Assembly (NCBI GenBank): GCA_028697725.1
Contig: JAQVEG010000001.1
Coordinates: 1 to 64,000 of the forward strand
Direction of reading: 5' to 3'
Length of the DNA stretch: 64,000 nt
From: Anaerostipes sp.
GTDB lineage: Bacteria > Bacillota > Clostridia > Lachnospirales > Lachnospiraceae
Positions 42,430-50,800 of this stretch are shown in pieces (position 1 is the stretch's first letter; every line of letters begins with the position of its first letter). The translations under genes were made by a program, and so were the position numbers. The notes beneath the pieces are model-generated. The model had not been told where the DNA came from and did no database searches. It was given only the letters and a program-made list of their open reading frames with translations.

Positions 42430-42443
42430 AATGGAGAGTTATA

Positions 42444-43256
42444 ATGAGAAATTGGGAGAAATATGAAATTGAATGTACAAATTATCTTAATGATAGATTT
42501 AAAGAATATGCAAGATTTATTCATGAGGGGGGTTCTGATTCAACAATCCCTGATATTAAAGTAGAAAGTTATTCCCGTAATAATTTTTTTATAGATGTTA
42601 AGCTTTCTCCTGCTCAATGCGGACAATTTGTTCTAATTCCCGATGTGGAAACACATTCGTTTGAATATAGTGAGAAAAACGCAACACGAATAAATACATA
42701 CGCAAAGCAAATTGTTGATTTTATGAATCATGATTTTGAACGTTTTAAAGATTCTGGAACAAACGGAGAGGATATAGATATGCCAAATGGTTCGGATATT
42801 TTTGCTGATTGGATAATAACAACATATAGTGGAAAAGGTGTTGAGTATTTTATTACAAACGAGTATACAATTCTTCCTATAGATAGATTTAAAGAATATT
42901 TTGATGTAACTGCAAAATATAGAATTAAAAAGAGCGGATCATCGTCCGTAGGCAAATCTAAAATAAAGTCTGTTGTTGAGTATCTAAAAACAAATTATAA
43001 TGCTATAAATACTATTAGCATTAATGATTCAAAAATTTTTCTCAAATCTGATGAAGAGTTACATAATAAACGTTTTTTACTAGATGGATATGAATATATG
43101 TTTTCAAAGAGAGATAATGAGTTTGAAATACGAAAATTATCAAAAACAAATAATGCAAATGTTATTTTCTCAATTAAACATGATGAGGCAACACCTGGTT
43201 TGACTGAGTCAGAATTTATTATACAATTAACCAAAAAGGTAGAAAGAGATCAATAG
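42444..43256 (+). CDS. putative type II restriction endonuclease, PD-(D/E)XK type
   Basis: 270 residues from ATG 42444 (GGAG eight bases upstream; an in-frame ATG at 42426 overlaps the methyltransferase stop). Around residues 35-60 the sequence STIPDIKVES, then FFIDVKLSPAQCG, gives the D-x(13)-D-x-K spacing of a PD-(D/E)XK nuclease (Asp 37, Asp 51, Lys 53). No full-length family comes to mind. Its place directly after one cytosine methyltransferase and convergent with another is strong context for the cognate endonuclease. The recognition sequence cannot be predicted. The 3' end forms half of a bidirectional terminator. Confidence 0.75.
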   Translation: MRNWEKYEIECTNYLNDRFKEYARFIHEGGSDSTIPDIKVESYSRNNFFIDVKLSPAQCGQFVLIPDVETHSFEYSEKNATRINTYAKQIVDFMNHDFERFKDSGTNGEDIDMPNGSDIFADWIITTYSGKGVEYFITNEYTILPIDRFKEYFDVTAKYRIKKSGSSSVGKSKIKSVVEYLKTNYNAINTISINDSKIFLKSDEELHNKRFLLDGYEYMFSKRDNEFEIRKLSKTNNANVIFSIKHDEATPGLTESEFIIQLTKKVERDQ

Positions 43257-43275
43257 GTCCTCTTTCTACCTTTTT
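43238..43275. terminator. bidirectional terminator between endonuclease and methyltransferase 2
   Basis: Perfect 11-bp stem GGTAGAAAGAG (43238-43248) / CTCTTTCTACC (43260-43270), with A and T runs on the two sides; it overlaps the endonuclease stop. Confidence 0.9.
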
Positions 43276-44251
43276 AGGCATTTATCACTTTAATTATTTC
43301 TACTATTATTTTTTGAAGTACATCAATAATAACAGAGTTTCCAAATTGCTTATATGCTTGATTTGGTTTTTCGCATATCTTATAGGAATCAGGATAGCCC
43401 ATAATACGTGCACATTCTCTTGGATGAAGCTTTCTTGTTTTACCATTTATCAAATAGCCACCTGTTTTAGCAAATACACCTCCACCATAGGCAGACAGAG
43501 TAATTGCAATACCTTTAATACTATAGATTCTTTCTCCTTGTCCACCTTTATTAACAATTCCTAGTCTAATAGGTTTATTGCTATATGCATCATCTTTTCT
43601 ATCATTAAAAAAAGTATCTGGTCTATCGACATATAAGTTAGATACGAGCCTTTCATCAGTAAGTAAGTAATCTTCAACATGTTTTTTCAACTTAATAGGT
43701 TCTGGATATGTGAAATTTTCCACTTCTAAATCATTTCTAAAACAAACCATATAAATACGCTCTCTCTTCTGAGGTATTCCATGATTAACTGCATTTAACA
43801 CTTGATGATAAAAAGTATAGCCTAACTCTTCCATGGTGTTTTTTACAACCTTAAGTGTTCTTCCATTATCATGGCTTGCAAAATTCTTTACATTTTCTAA
43901 AAAAACAATTTTAGGCTTTTTGGCTTTGACTATTCTAGCGGTATCAAAAAAAAGTGTTCCTCTACTATCTTCAAACCCTTTTTGGTTTCCGCTTATGGAA
44001 AATGCCTGACAAGGAAATCCAGCACAAAGAATATCATGATTAGGGATTGTATTTACATCTACTTTTGTAATATCTCCATCTGGTAATTCACCAAAATTCT
44101 TTGCATAGACCTGTCTTACATGTTCATCGAGTTCGCTGGAATAAACACACTTTGCTCCAAAAGATTCAAAGGCTAATCTAAATCCACCAAGACCTGCAAA
44201 CAAATCAATAAAAGTGTATCCTTCAAGTAAATGTTTATTTGTGTGTAACAT
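43274..44251 (-). CDS. DNA (cytosine-5-)-methyltransferase 2 of the R-M system
   Basis: 325 residues from the ATG at 44251, chosen because AAAGGA lies seven bases before it; two earlier ATG codons lack such a site. Motif I FIDLFAGLGGFRLAFES, motif IV AGFPCQAFS with Cys 81, motif VI FLENVKNF, motif VIII QKRERIYMVCF, and a C-terminal QFGNSV motif X. It is complete and resembles HhaI-type enzymes. Paired with a different C5-methyltransferase and an endonuclease, it fits a system recognising an asymmetric site in which each enzyme methylates one strand. It could instead be an independent solitary methyltransferase. Confidence 0.95.
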   Translation of the reverse strand: MLHTNKHLLEGYTFIDLFAGLGGFRLAFESFGAKCVYSSELDEHVRQVYAKNFGELPDGDITKVDVNTIPNHDILCAGFPCQAFSISGNQKGFEDSRGTLFFDTARIVKAKKPKIVFLENVKNFASHDNGRTLKVVKNTMEELGYTFYHQVLNAVNHGIPQKRERIYMVCFRNDLEVENFTYPEPIKLKKHVEDYLLTDERLVSNLYVDRPDTFFNDRKDDAYSNKPIRLGIVNKGGQGERIYSIKGIAITLSAYGGGVFAKTGGYLINGKTRKLHPRECARIMGYPDSYKICEKPNQAYKQFGNSVIIDVLQKIIVEIIKVINA

Positions 44252-44377
44252 AATTGTTCCTTTCATATTAGTATTTTGCACTATTCAATAATTATATCTA
44301 AAACACTATAATTTCACAATGTAATTTTAAAATTATCAAATTTTTTTAAGTGAGTTGTTTTGAATTTTGTGACACAA

Positions 44378-44960
44378 TTTATATATAGTTTTCACATGCC
44401 GTTATTTATATTTGTATCTGGTGCTGTATATAGTTTGTGTATTAATAGGATTGGAAAGTATAAAAACATTTATCATTTTGTGTAGAACAAGGTGAAGCGT
44501 GTTATTGTACCATATTTTATTTTCGAAATTTTTTATGTTGCACCAACAAAGGTTTCATATTTAAGATACATATATAAGGGCATCATCCTTTCAATGGATG
44601 CAAGGCACTTATGGTTTTTATGGACATTATTCTTTTTGTTTATCATATTTAGAATCATGAATCAATTTCTTAATGGAAGCAAATCTTTCGTTGTAGGAAC
44701 GGTTTTATTTGTCGTTTCTGCTTATTCAGGAAGTATGCCTTTTATTAAACCAAAAGATAACGAGAGGAAGATTTTATAACAATATTTTTGGGATATATTT
44801 ATTCCATCCAATGATTATATATTTCTTTTTTATATGATAAAGGGAAATGAATACAATTCTTATATTGTAACAATTATTATATTTTTAATATCAACAGTTA
44901 CATTATACTTCTTAACAGAATTTATTAGAAAAATAAAACTTGGTGTGATTATAGGCGAAT
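44378..44960 (+). pseudogene. acyltransferase-3 family gene, broken
   Basis: Translated pieces match a membrane acyltransferase of the OafA/WecH type: HMPLFIFVSGAVYSL near 44393, then an in-frame TAG at 44483, then KRVIVPYFIFEIF and RHLWFLWTLFFLF up to the stop at 44779. After a frame change comes GIYLFHPMIIYFF (about 44810-44850), and after another frame change YMIKGNEYNSY through IRKIKLGVIIGE to the stop at 44960. The N-terminus before HMPLF and a central section are missing. At least one stop and two frameshifts make it non-functional. An IS remnant begins right after its last codon. Confidence 0.82.
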
Positions 44961-44965
44961 AAGAG

Positions 44966-45617
44966 GGTGCATATGCACAATGTCATTAAGTTAAGATATT
45001 GATTCGATGACAGAAGTTTAAAAGAGATTTTGTTTAAGATGATATTCATCATCTTTGAGCGAAATCTCTTTTTTTCTGTAGCTTTCCAAACTGTTTCAGC
45101 GTCTTTAGGGTTTGTAGCAATAGTAAGATTGCTTCCATCACAAGCTAATAGTTGATATCCTTCATATCTCTTACCTTGTCCCTGATTATTGGAATAGAAT
45201 TCATGGAAAATAAATTCAAATGCTTCAGAAAGTACTTTCGAACGTTGTTGTGTGTAAGCAGAAACAGATGGTGTATTTAAACTAAAATCAAAGAAATCCA
45301 GTAATTTCTTACTCATTGTACAGCCACCTGAATTCATGGTGATTCCAACCAATGTCTTAAAATCAATCTTTCGATTTCTAGTAAAATCGACATCGGGATT
45401 TTTCAGAAAAAGGGATGGATTTAATGATAATTCTGATATCAATGTTTCAAGAGACTCTGTTGTACTTTCAATATAATCTGACATATGCATTCCTCCTTGC
45501 AATTAAGATGTTTCATAATTACAAGCATTTATTACAAAATAAAAAGACCTCTATACCATTTCTGATATAGAGATCTATTATCGCCATCTTAACTTAATGA
45601 CATTGTGCATATGCATC
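44966..45617. mobile_element. internally deleted IS4-type insertion sequence
   Basis: The ends are inverted repeats of 32 bp with one mismatch: 44966-44997 (starting GGTGCATATGCACAATG) and 45586-45617 read on the minus strand (starting GATGCATATGCACAATG). Between them is a transposase N-terminus only. The element is about 650 bp, roughly half the size expected of a full IS4-type element. No target duplication is obvious at the flanks. Confidence 0.85.
44967..45484 (-). pseudogene. transposase fragment, IS4 family
   Basis: The minus-strand frame from ATG 45484 (AGGAGG seven bases upstream) gives MSDYIESTTESLETLISELS and continues to about residue 135 as a recognisable IS4-type transposase N-terminus. 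LLACDGSNLTIATNP carries the first catalytic Asp. After KDAETVWKAT the sequence no longer looks like a transposase core and reads into the left inverted repeat, so the central and C-terminal DDE residues are deleted. The open frame itself runs to 44912. It could be mobilised only by an intact relative elsewhere. Confidence 0.8.
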
Positions 45618-45675
45618 TTCTTTTTTTATGGAGAAAATAATTTTAAAATGAAAAAAAGAAAGAAAAGTAAGGAAT

Positions 45676-45801
45676 ATGAGTAAGATGGAGACGGTACTTT
45701 TTTTAGCTGCATATAATATGGTAACAGGAGCAGTAGTGGCAGTATTAAGTTATATTGCAGATAAGATTGTAAATAAAGAAAGCGAGGAATATAATGAATA
45801 A
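45676..45801 (+). CDS. holin-like small membrane peptide (tentative)
   Basis: 41 codons, MSKMETVLFLAAYNMV then a hydrophobic stretch to about residue 31 and a charged tail KIVNKESEEYNE. One membrane helix and a short acidic/basic tail. The stop overlaps the amidase start (ATGAATAA) by eight bases, an arrangement like phage holin-endolysin pairs. The ribosome site AAGGAAT is moderate. I infer a lysis role only from size, topology and neighbour. Confidence 0.5.
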   Translation: MSKMETVLFLAAYNMVTGAVVAVLSYIADKIVNKESEEYNE

Positions 45802-46543
45802 ATTAATTTATTTAGATCCTGGGCATGGTGGAAAAGACAGTGGAGCAGTGGGGTACGGAAGAAAGGAAGCAGACGACGTTCTTAAGATGGCAAAGAAAGT
45901 GAAATCCTTATTGTCTGCTTATAACTGCAAGGTTGGAATGACAAGAACAAATGATACATACGCAAGTCCAAGTGGAAAGGCAACAATTGCTAATAAAGCA
46001 GGAGCAGACTTCTTTGTATCGTTCCACAGAAACAGTGCAGATAGTTCTGCGAAAGGCTATGAAACTTTAGTATATGCAAATAGTGGAACCAAGAAGGAAT
46101 TTGCTAATAAGATAAATGCAAAAATGAAAGCCATTGGATTTACTAACAGAGGGACTAAAGTCCGAACAGGTTTAGCAGTTCTACGTCAGACCAAAATGCC
46201 AGCAGTTCTTCTAGAACTTGGTTTTATATCTAACAAGAAGGACAATGAGATTTTTGTAAGCAAGTTTGATAAAATTGCAGAAGCTATTACATCTGTGATT
46301 GTAGATGTTAATAATCTAAAAAAAGTTACTACGACATCCAATGCAAGCATTAAGGCTGGAAGTACAGTAAAGATTAAGAGTGGTGCAAAGTATGGTGGAG
46401 CATCCTCTGGTAAGTCTGTATCCAGTGCTTATATTGGAAAGAAGTATACGGTTACAAAAGTACAGACAAACAAAGGTGTAAAAGAAGCATTGATTAAGCA
46501 GCTTAATAGTTGGGTGCCAACAAAGTACCTTTCTATTGTATAA
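45794..46543 (+). CDS. N-acetylmuramoyl-L-alanine amidase with C-terminal SH3-like domain
   Basis: 249 residues, no signal peptide. Amidase_3 domain (1-175) with zinc ligands His 11 (LDPGHGG), Glu 25 and His 78 (SFHRNSAD), and catalytic Glu 141 (LLELGFISN). The C-terminal part (about 185-249), with AGSTVKIKSGAKYGGAS and VPTKYLSIV, resembles an SH3b-like wall-binding module. It cleaves the amide between N-acetylmuramic acid and L-Ala. Lack of a signal peptide and the holin-like gene overlapping its start suggest a phage endolysin or a relic of a prophage. It is not clearly a sporulation amidase. Confidence 0.9.
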   Translation: MNKLIYLDPGHGGKDSGAVGYGRKEADDVLKMAKKVKSLLSAYNCKVGMTRTNDTYASPSGKATIANKAGADFFVSFHRNSADSSAKGYETLVYANSGTKKEFANKINAKMKAIGFTNRGTKVRTGLAVLRQTKMPAVLLELGFISNKKDNEIFVSKFDKIAEAITSVIVDVNNLKKVTTTSNASIKAGSTVKIKSGAKYGGASSGKSVSSAYIGKKYTVTKVQTNKGVKEALIKQLNSWVPTKYLSIV

Positions 46544-46547
46544 AATA

Positions 46548-46576
46548 TTGACATACGTAATATTACGTATTATAAT
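46548..46576 (+). promoter_or_regulatory. hicAB promoter with 18-bp operator palindrome
   Basis: TTGACA (46548-46553) and TATAAT (46571-46576), spacer 17. The palindrome ATACGTAATATTACGTAT (46553-46570) fills the spacer exactly, overlapping only the last base of the -35. It is an obvious site for autorepression by HicB. Confidence 0.9.
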
Positions 46577-46607
46577 ATAAATATGGTAAGGAAAGGAGAT
46601 ACATACA

Positions 46608-46796
46608 ATGCCAATGACGCCAAGAGAAATGATAAAGCTACTTAAGAAAAATGGTTTTGTAGAGGTTAGTAAGCGAGGTTCGCATGTTAAACTAAAAAAT
46701 GAAGAGACTAATAAACAAACCATAGTACCTTATCACAACAAGGCTTTAAAGAAAGGTCTTGAGCAGCAAATACTAAAACAGGCTGGACTTAAATAG
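46608..46796 (+). CDS. hicA: HicA-family mRNA interferase toxin
   Basis: 62 residues, dsRNA-binding-like fold. Sequence MTPREMIKLLKKNGF then KRGSHVKLKN (catalytic His 26 in GSH) and TIVPYHNKALKKGLEQQILKQ is typical of HicA. It cleaves mRNA when not neutralised. ATG 46608 follows AAGGAG with nine bases spacing; a second ATG at 46614 is possible. It is 27 bases before the hicB antitoxin gene, toxin first, as usual for this family, and both lie behind an autoregulated promoter. Confidence 0.95.
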   Translation: MPMTPREMIKLLKKNGFVEVSKRGSHVKLKNEETNKQTIVPYHNKALKKGLEQQILKQAGLK

Positions 46797-46823
46797 TTCA
46801 AGCCAACCTATGGAGGTGTTTTT

Positions 46824-47222
46824 ATGAATAAATTATTTTACCCAGCGGTATTTCATGAAGCAGAAGAAGGAGGGTATTGGATTTCGTTTCCAGACTTTCC
46901 GGAGTGTTTAACAGATGGAGATACTACAAATGAAGCCTATGAAATGGCAGTGGACGCATTAGGTCTTGCAATTACTGACAGAAAAGAAAACAAGGAGAAT
47001 ATTCCACTCCCTACAGATTTGAAAGATATTCAGGTAGAAGATGGTTCTTTTTTAGTAGTTGTAGAATTTGATATGCTTGCTTATTTAAAGAAAACAAATA
47101 ATAAGGCAGTAAAAAAGACTCTTAGCATTCCGGAATGGATGAACGAGGAAGCAGTAAATCTTGGAGTTAATTTTTCACAAGTGCTACAAGAAGCATTGCT
47201 TCAAAAAATCAACTTAAAATAG
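46824..47222 (+). CDS. hicB: HicB-family antitoxin
   Basis: 132 residues. The N-terminal HicB domain (about 1-85), with YPAVFHEAEEGGYWISFPDFPECLTDG and EAYEMAVDALGLAI, is the partial RNase H-like fold that binds HicA. The C-terminal part KTLSIPEWMNEEAVNLGVNFSQVLQEAL is a ribbon-helix-helix DNA-binding domain that would dimerise on the 18-bp palindrome. Start ATG 46824 after TGGAGG. A terminator follows at 47263-47293. Confidence 0.95.
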   Translation: MNKLFYPAVFHEAEEGGYWISFPDFPECLTDGDTTNEAYEMAVDALGLAITDRKENKENIPLPTDLKDIQVEDGSFLVVVEFDMLAYLKKTNNKAVKKTLSIPEWMNEEAVNLGVNFSQVLQEALLQKINLK

Positions 47223-47262
47223 CAAGTGGTATAAGCAAGAGAAAGCCAGGGTATAAAAATCA

Positions 47263-47293
47263 AAGGGCAAGGAGTGAAATCCCGGCCCTTTTT
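47263..47293 (+). terminator. probable terminator after hicB
   Basis: AAGGGC (47263-47268) pairs with GCCCTT (47285-47290) followed by a T run. The stretch from hicB to the tRNA (47223-47544) otherwise holds only short repeats. Confidence 0.6.
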
Positions 47294-47324
47294 CGTGTTG
47301 CATTCGTGTTGCATTCGTGTTGCA
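47292..47324. repeat. three tandem 11-bp repeats
   Basis: TTCGTGTTGCA three times in a row without change. They lie 220 bases from tRNA-Thr, at the end of the accessory island. They could be arm-type sites of a lost tyrosine integrase; nothing proves it. Confidence 0.85.
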
Positions 47325-47490
47325 TAATTAAAAAAATTCAAACAGATATTATCAAAGTTTCGGAAAAAAGCAGAGTTTACAAGTTGATATATTATTTAGA
47401 TGGTTATTAAAATTTGTTCCAGAAGGTGAACAACTACACTTTTATGCACTTTTATTCATTTTTAATCATTTTTCCCTTGCAAAAAAACGC

Positions 47491-47531
47491 AAAAAAACAC
47501 TCGAAGCCCTGATAAATTCTAGGTTTCGAGT
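47491..47531 (-). terminator. terminator of tRNA-Thr
   Basis: On the minus strand ACTCGAA (47531-47525) pairs with TTCGAGT (47505-47499), followed by a T run at 47497-47491. Confidence 0.8.
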
Positions 47532-47544
47532 ATCTTATTAACAA

Positions 47545-47617
47545 AGCTAGCGACGGGAGTTGAACCCGTGACCTCCTCACTACCAATGAGGTGCGCTACC
47601 ACCTGTGCCACGCCAGC
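47545..47617 (-). tRNA. tRNA-Thr(GGT)
   Basis: Minus strand. Acceptor GCTGGCG / CGCTAGC with discriminator T. The anticodon stem CCTCA/TGAGG with loop TTGGTAG gives anticodon GGT. No encoded CCA. Its 3' end faces the accessory island, the usual attachment side for integrating elements. Confidence 0.95.
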
Positions 47618-47833
47618 TTATTGCCACAATTCAGCAACAATTGATATTATACTTTAGGACATTAGTGATGTCAACGATTTTCTTAAAACATATGCGCGTT
47701 TGTACTTACATTTACTTCCTAAATTGATAAAATATTTCATATAAAGAAATTTCACTGTACTATATTATGGAATTAATTGTCTAATAGTTGTATAATAAAA
47801 CAAACAGATAATGCAGCATAAAGGAGATGAATC

Positions 47834-50800
47834 ATGAAAGAGTATAAGTGGTTACAAAAAGTGCTAGTTATTTTAATTGTAATGATTTTGTCTTGCAGTT
47901 TTCAGGCAACTTGTTCTGCTGCACAAACAGATACAGAGAAAAAGAACGCAAGAGTTTTATTTTTAAGTTCTTATAATTATGATTGGGATAGTATACCGAA
48001 GCAACTGAACGGATTTAAAAGCCAGATTCAAGGCTATGCAAAAGTAGATTATGTTTTTATGGACACTAAGACACATGCCTATAAAGATATTGAAAAGCCC
48101 ATCTATGATACTGTTTCTAATAATATTAATAAATTAGGTGGTTATGACGTAGTTGTTTTAGGTGATGATGTGGCGCTGGATTTCGCATTAAAATATAAGA
48201 ATAAGTTGTTTTCTGGAGTTCCAATGGTGTTTGAAGGAATTAACTCAAAGCAAAAGGCGAGAAATGCAGCAAAGGATCCTTTGATTACTGGTGTTGTAGA
48301 GAGTTTTCCAATGAAAGAAACAATTGAGCTGGCTAAAAAACTATATCCCAATGCAAACCAGATTGTTGCAATTTCTGATGATAGTGAATCATGCAGAGGT
48401 TCCAGTAGACAGTATTATGATTCCCAAAAAGATTTTCCAGAGATGAAAATGAAAGAACTTAACTGTTCTAATTTAACGAAGAATCAGATTACAAAGAAGA
48501 TTTCATCTTACGGGGAGGATACTATATTACTTTTCTTGATGCTAACTCATGATGGAGAGGGACATCTTTATTCCCAGTATAATGCAACAAAATTAGTAAC
48601 AGATGCGGCGAAGATACCTGTTTTTAAATCAGATGAATTAGGTATTGGAGAGGGACTTCTTGGTGGAGTGGTGATTTCCTATGACACAATGGGAAGATTA
48701 GCTGGAAAGATGGCAACTAAGATATTAAATGGAACATCCATAGAGACTATTGATGTTGAGACTATGCCGTATCATATTAAATTAGACGAAAAGGTTATGA
48801 AAAAGTTTGGACTAAGCACAAAATCATTGCCAGAACATACGGTGCTGGTTCATCATACACCAACAATTTGGGAGAAGTATCATAAAGTTTTGATTCCTAG
48901 TGGAATTTTGATTGCATTTTTAGCAGTAATTTTATTGCTAATTATATTAATGAATCGAAGCAGAAAGAAGTATTATCAAAAGATAAAGGAAAGGGATATA
49001 TTACTGGACAATCTGATGAAAAATATTCCTGGGGGAATTGCAATTTATAAAATGGGACAAAAAGTTGAAGTTTTATACTATAGTGAAGGAATCCCGGCGA
49101 TGAGTGGAAGAAGTATAGAGGAATACGAAGAATGGATTCAGAGAGATAACCTGGAAGATATTATTTGTAAGGAAGATATAGAATACGTTCGACTTACCAT
49201 TGAAGCTGCGATAAAGAAAAAAGAAACTTTTAATGTATCCTATCGGATGATGCATAAAGATGGTTCAAAAGTGTGGGTACAGCTTTCGGCAACTCCTATT
49301 CGTAAAGAAAATGGAACTCTTATTTATTATGCAGTATTTACATGCATGCCTCAGGAAGCTATTTTATATCGATGTATTGCAACGGAATCTCCAACGGGAG
49401 TATATATCTGTGATTCAGAGAATTACAATATGCTTTATGCTAACAATGTAATTACAGATTGCATTGGAAATAAAGCTTATGGAAACAAAAAATGTTACGA
49501 ATATTTGTTGAATCGGGATTATCCATGTGATAATTGCAAGATGTCTGTGATGAAAAAGGATGAATTTTTGAATCGGGAATATGATATCAATGGGCAGCAT
49601 TTGATTCTAAAAGGAAAATTATTTGACTGGAATGGAATTACAACCCATATTGAATATGTGGTTGATAATACATATCGCTATGAGGAAGAAAAGAAAAAAG
49701 AGGCAAAGTATGAGACGCAAATGAGGATTCTCTCTAAGGTGAGTAAGAATTGCATTTGTAGTTTCAGATTGAATGTAACACAAAATATAATTGAGAAAGC
49801 ATATGGACCAAAAATCATTGATATTCTTGGAGGCAACAAGAATGTGGACATTGAAAAATGGATAGAGAAGGCGAAAGAATTTTTTGCACAGGAAGATGAA
49901 TGGGAGAATTATAAGAATCAATTTTGTCGAAGCCATTTACTAGATTGTTTTTCTAATGGGAATAAGATAATATCAATGGAACAACGTATGAAGGTAAGTG
50001 AAGATACCACTCATTGGTGTAGGTCTTCTGCCATTATGAGGCAAAACCCTACAACAGATGACATAGAAGGTTATATCTATATAGAAGACATCAATACTGG
50101 AATGGTGAGGAAAGCATTGACAGAAAAAAGTATGAGAGCCAATCATGAGATGTTAATATGTATTGATATTCATCACGATAATCATATTATTTTTAATTTT
50201 TCTAATACGAGTAAACCGATAACGGGTAATCGTTCAGAAGAATTTATGCTATCGTACCTGAATAAACATTATGAAGGGGAAGATAAAGACGAAGTTATCA
50301 AGAAATTTTATATAAAAACAGTAACAGAGGCACTTGAACAAGAGGATACATATTCTTTCTTCTTTCCACTTTATATACGTGAGAAAAAACATTATTATCA
50401 GGCAAATTATTCTTATATTGACCAGAAGAATGGACTTTTAGGACTTGTAATTACGGACATTACAGATATTTATTATGAGCAGATAAAACATCAGCAGATA
50501 TTAAAAGAGGCATTAGCTCAGGCAGAGTCAGCAAATGTGGCAAAGAGCGAATTCATGGCACGTATGAGTCATGATATGAGAACCCCAATGAATGGAATTC
50601 TAGGGTTAAGTTATCTCATGGAAAAAGAAGGGGATTTGAAAGAAATTAAGAAAGACCTAAAACAGTTACAAGAATCAGGAGAGTATTTATTACAATTGAT
50701 TATGGATGTTTTAGATGTAAATAAAATTGAGAGTAAAAGGTTTCGACTTTATCCAAAAGTGTGTGATAAAGAGAAAATCTTTGACACTATTATTTCTATT

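Noticed and set aside
44492-44779. Open frame of 95 codons as an intact membrane protein gene
   Set aside because: Upstream sequence in the same frame continues the acyltransferase family past a TAG, and downstream pieces continue in other frames, so it is part of a pseudogene.
46316-46723. Minus-strand frame of 135 codons over the amidase end and hicA
   Set aside because: It overlaps two well-supported plus-strand genes and the consensus hicAB promoter, and has no recognisable family.
47292-47324. Short CRISPR array
   Set aside because: The repeats are 11 bp and directly adjoining with no spacers; no cas gene is in the window. No CRISPR array was seen anywhere.
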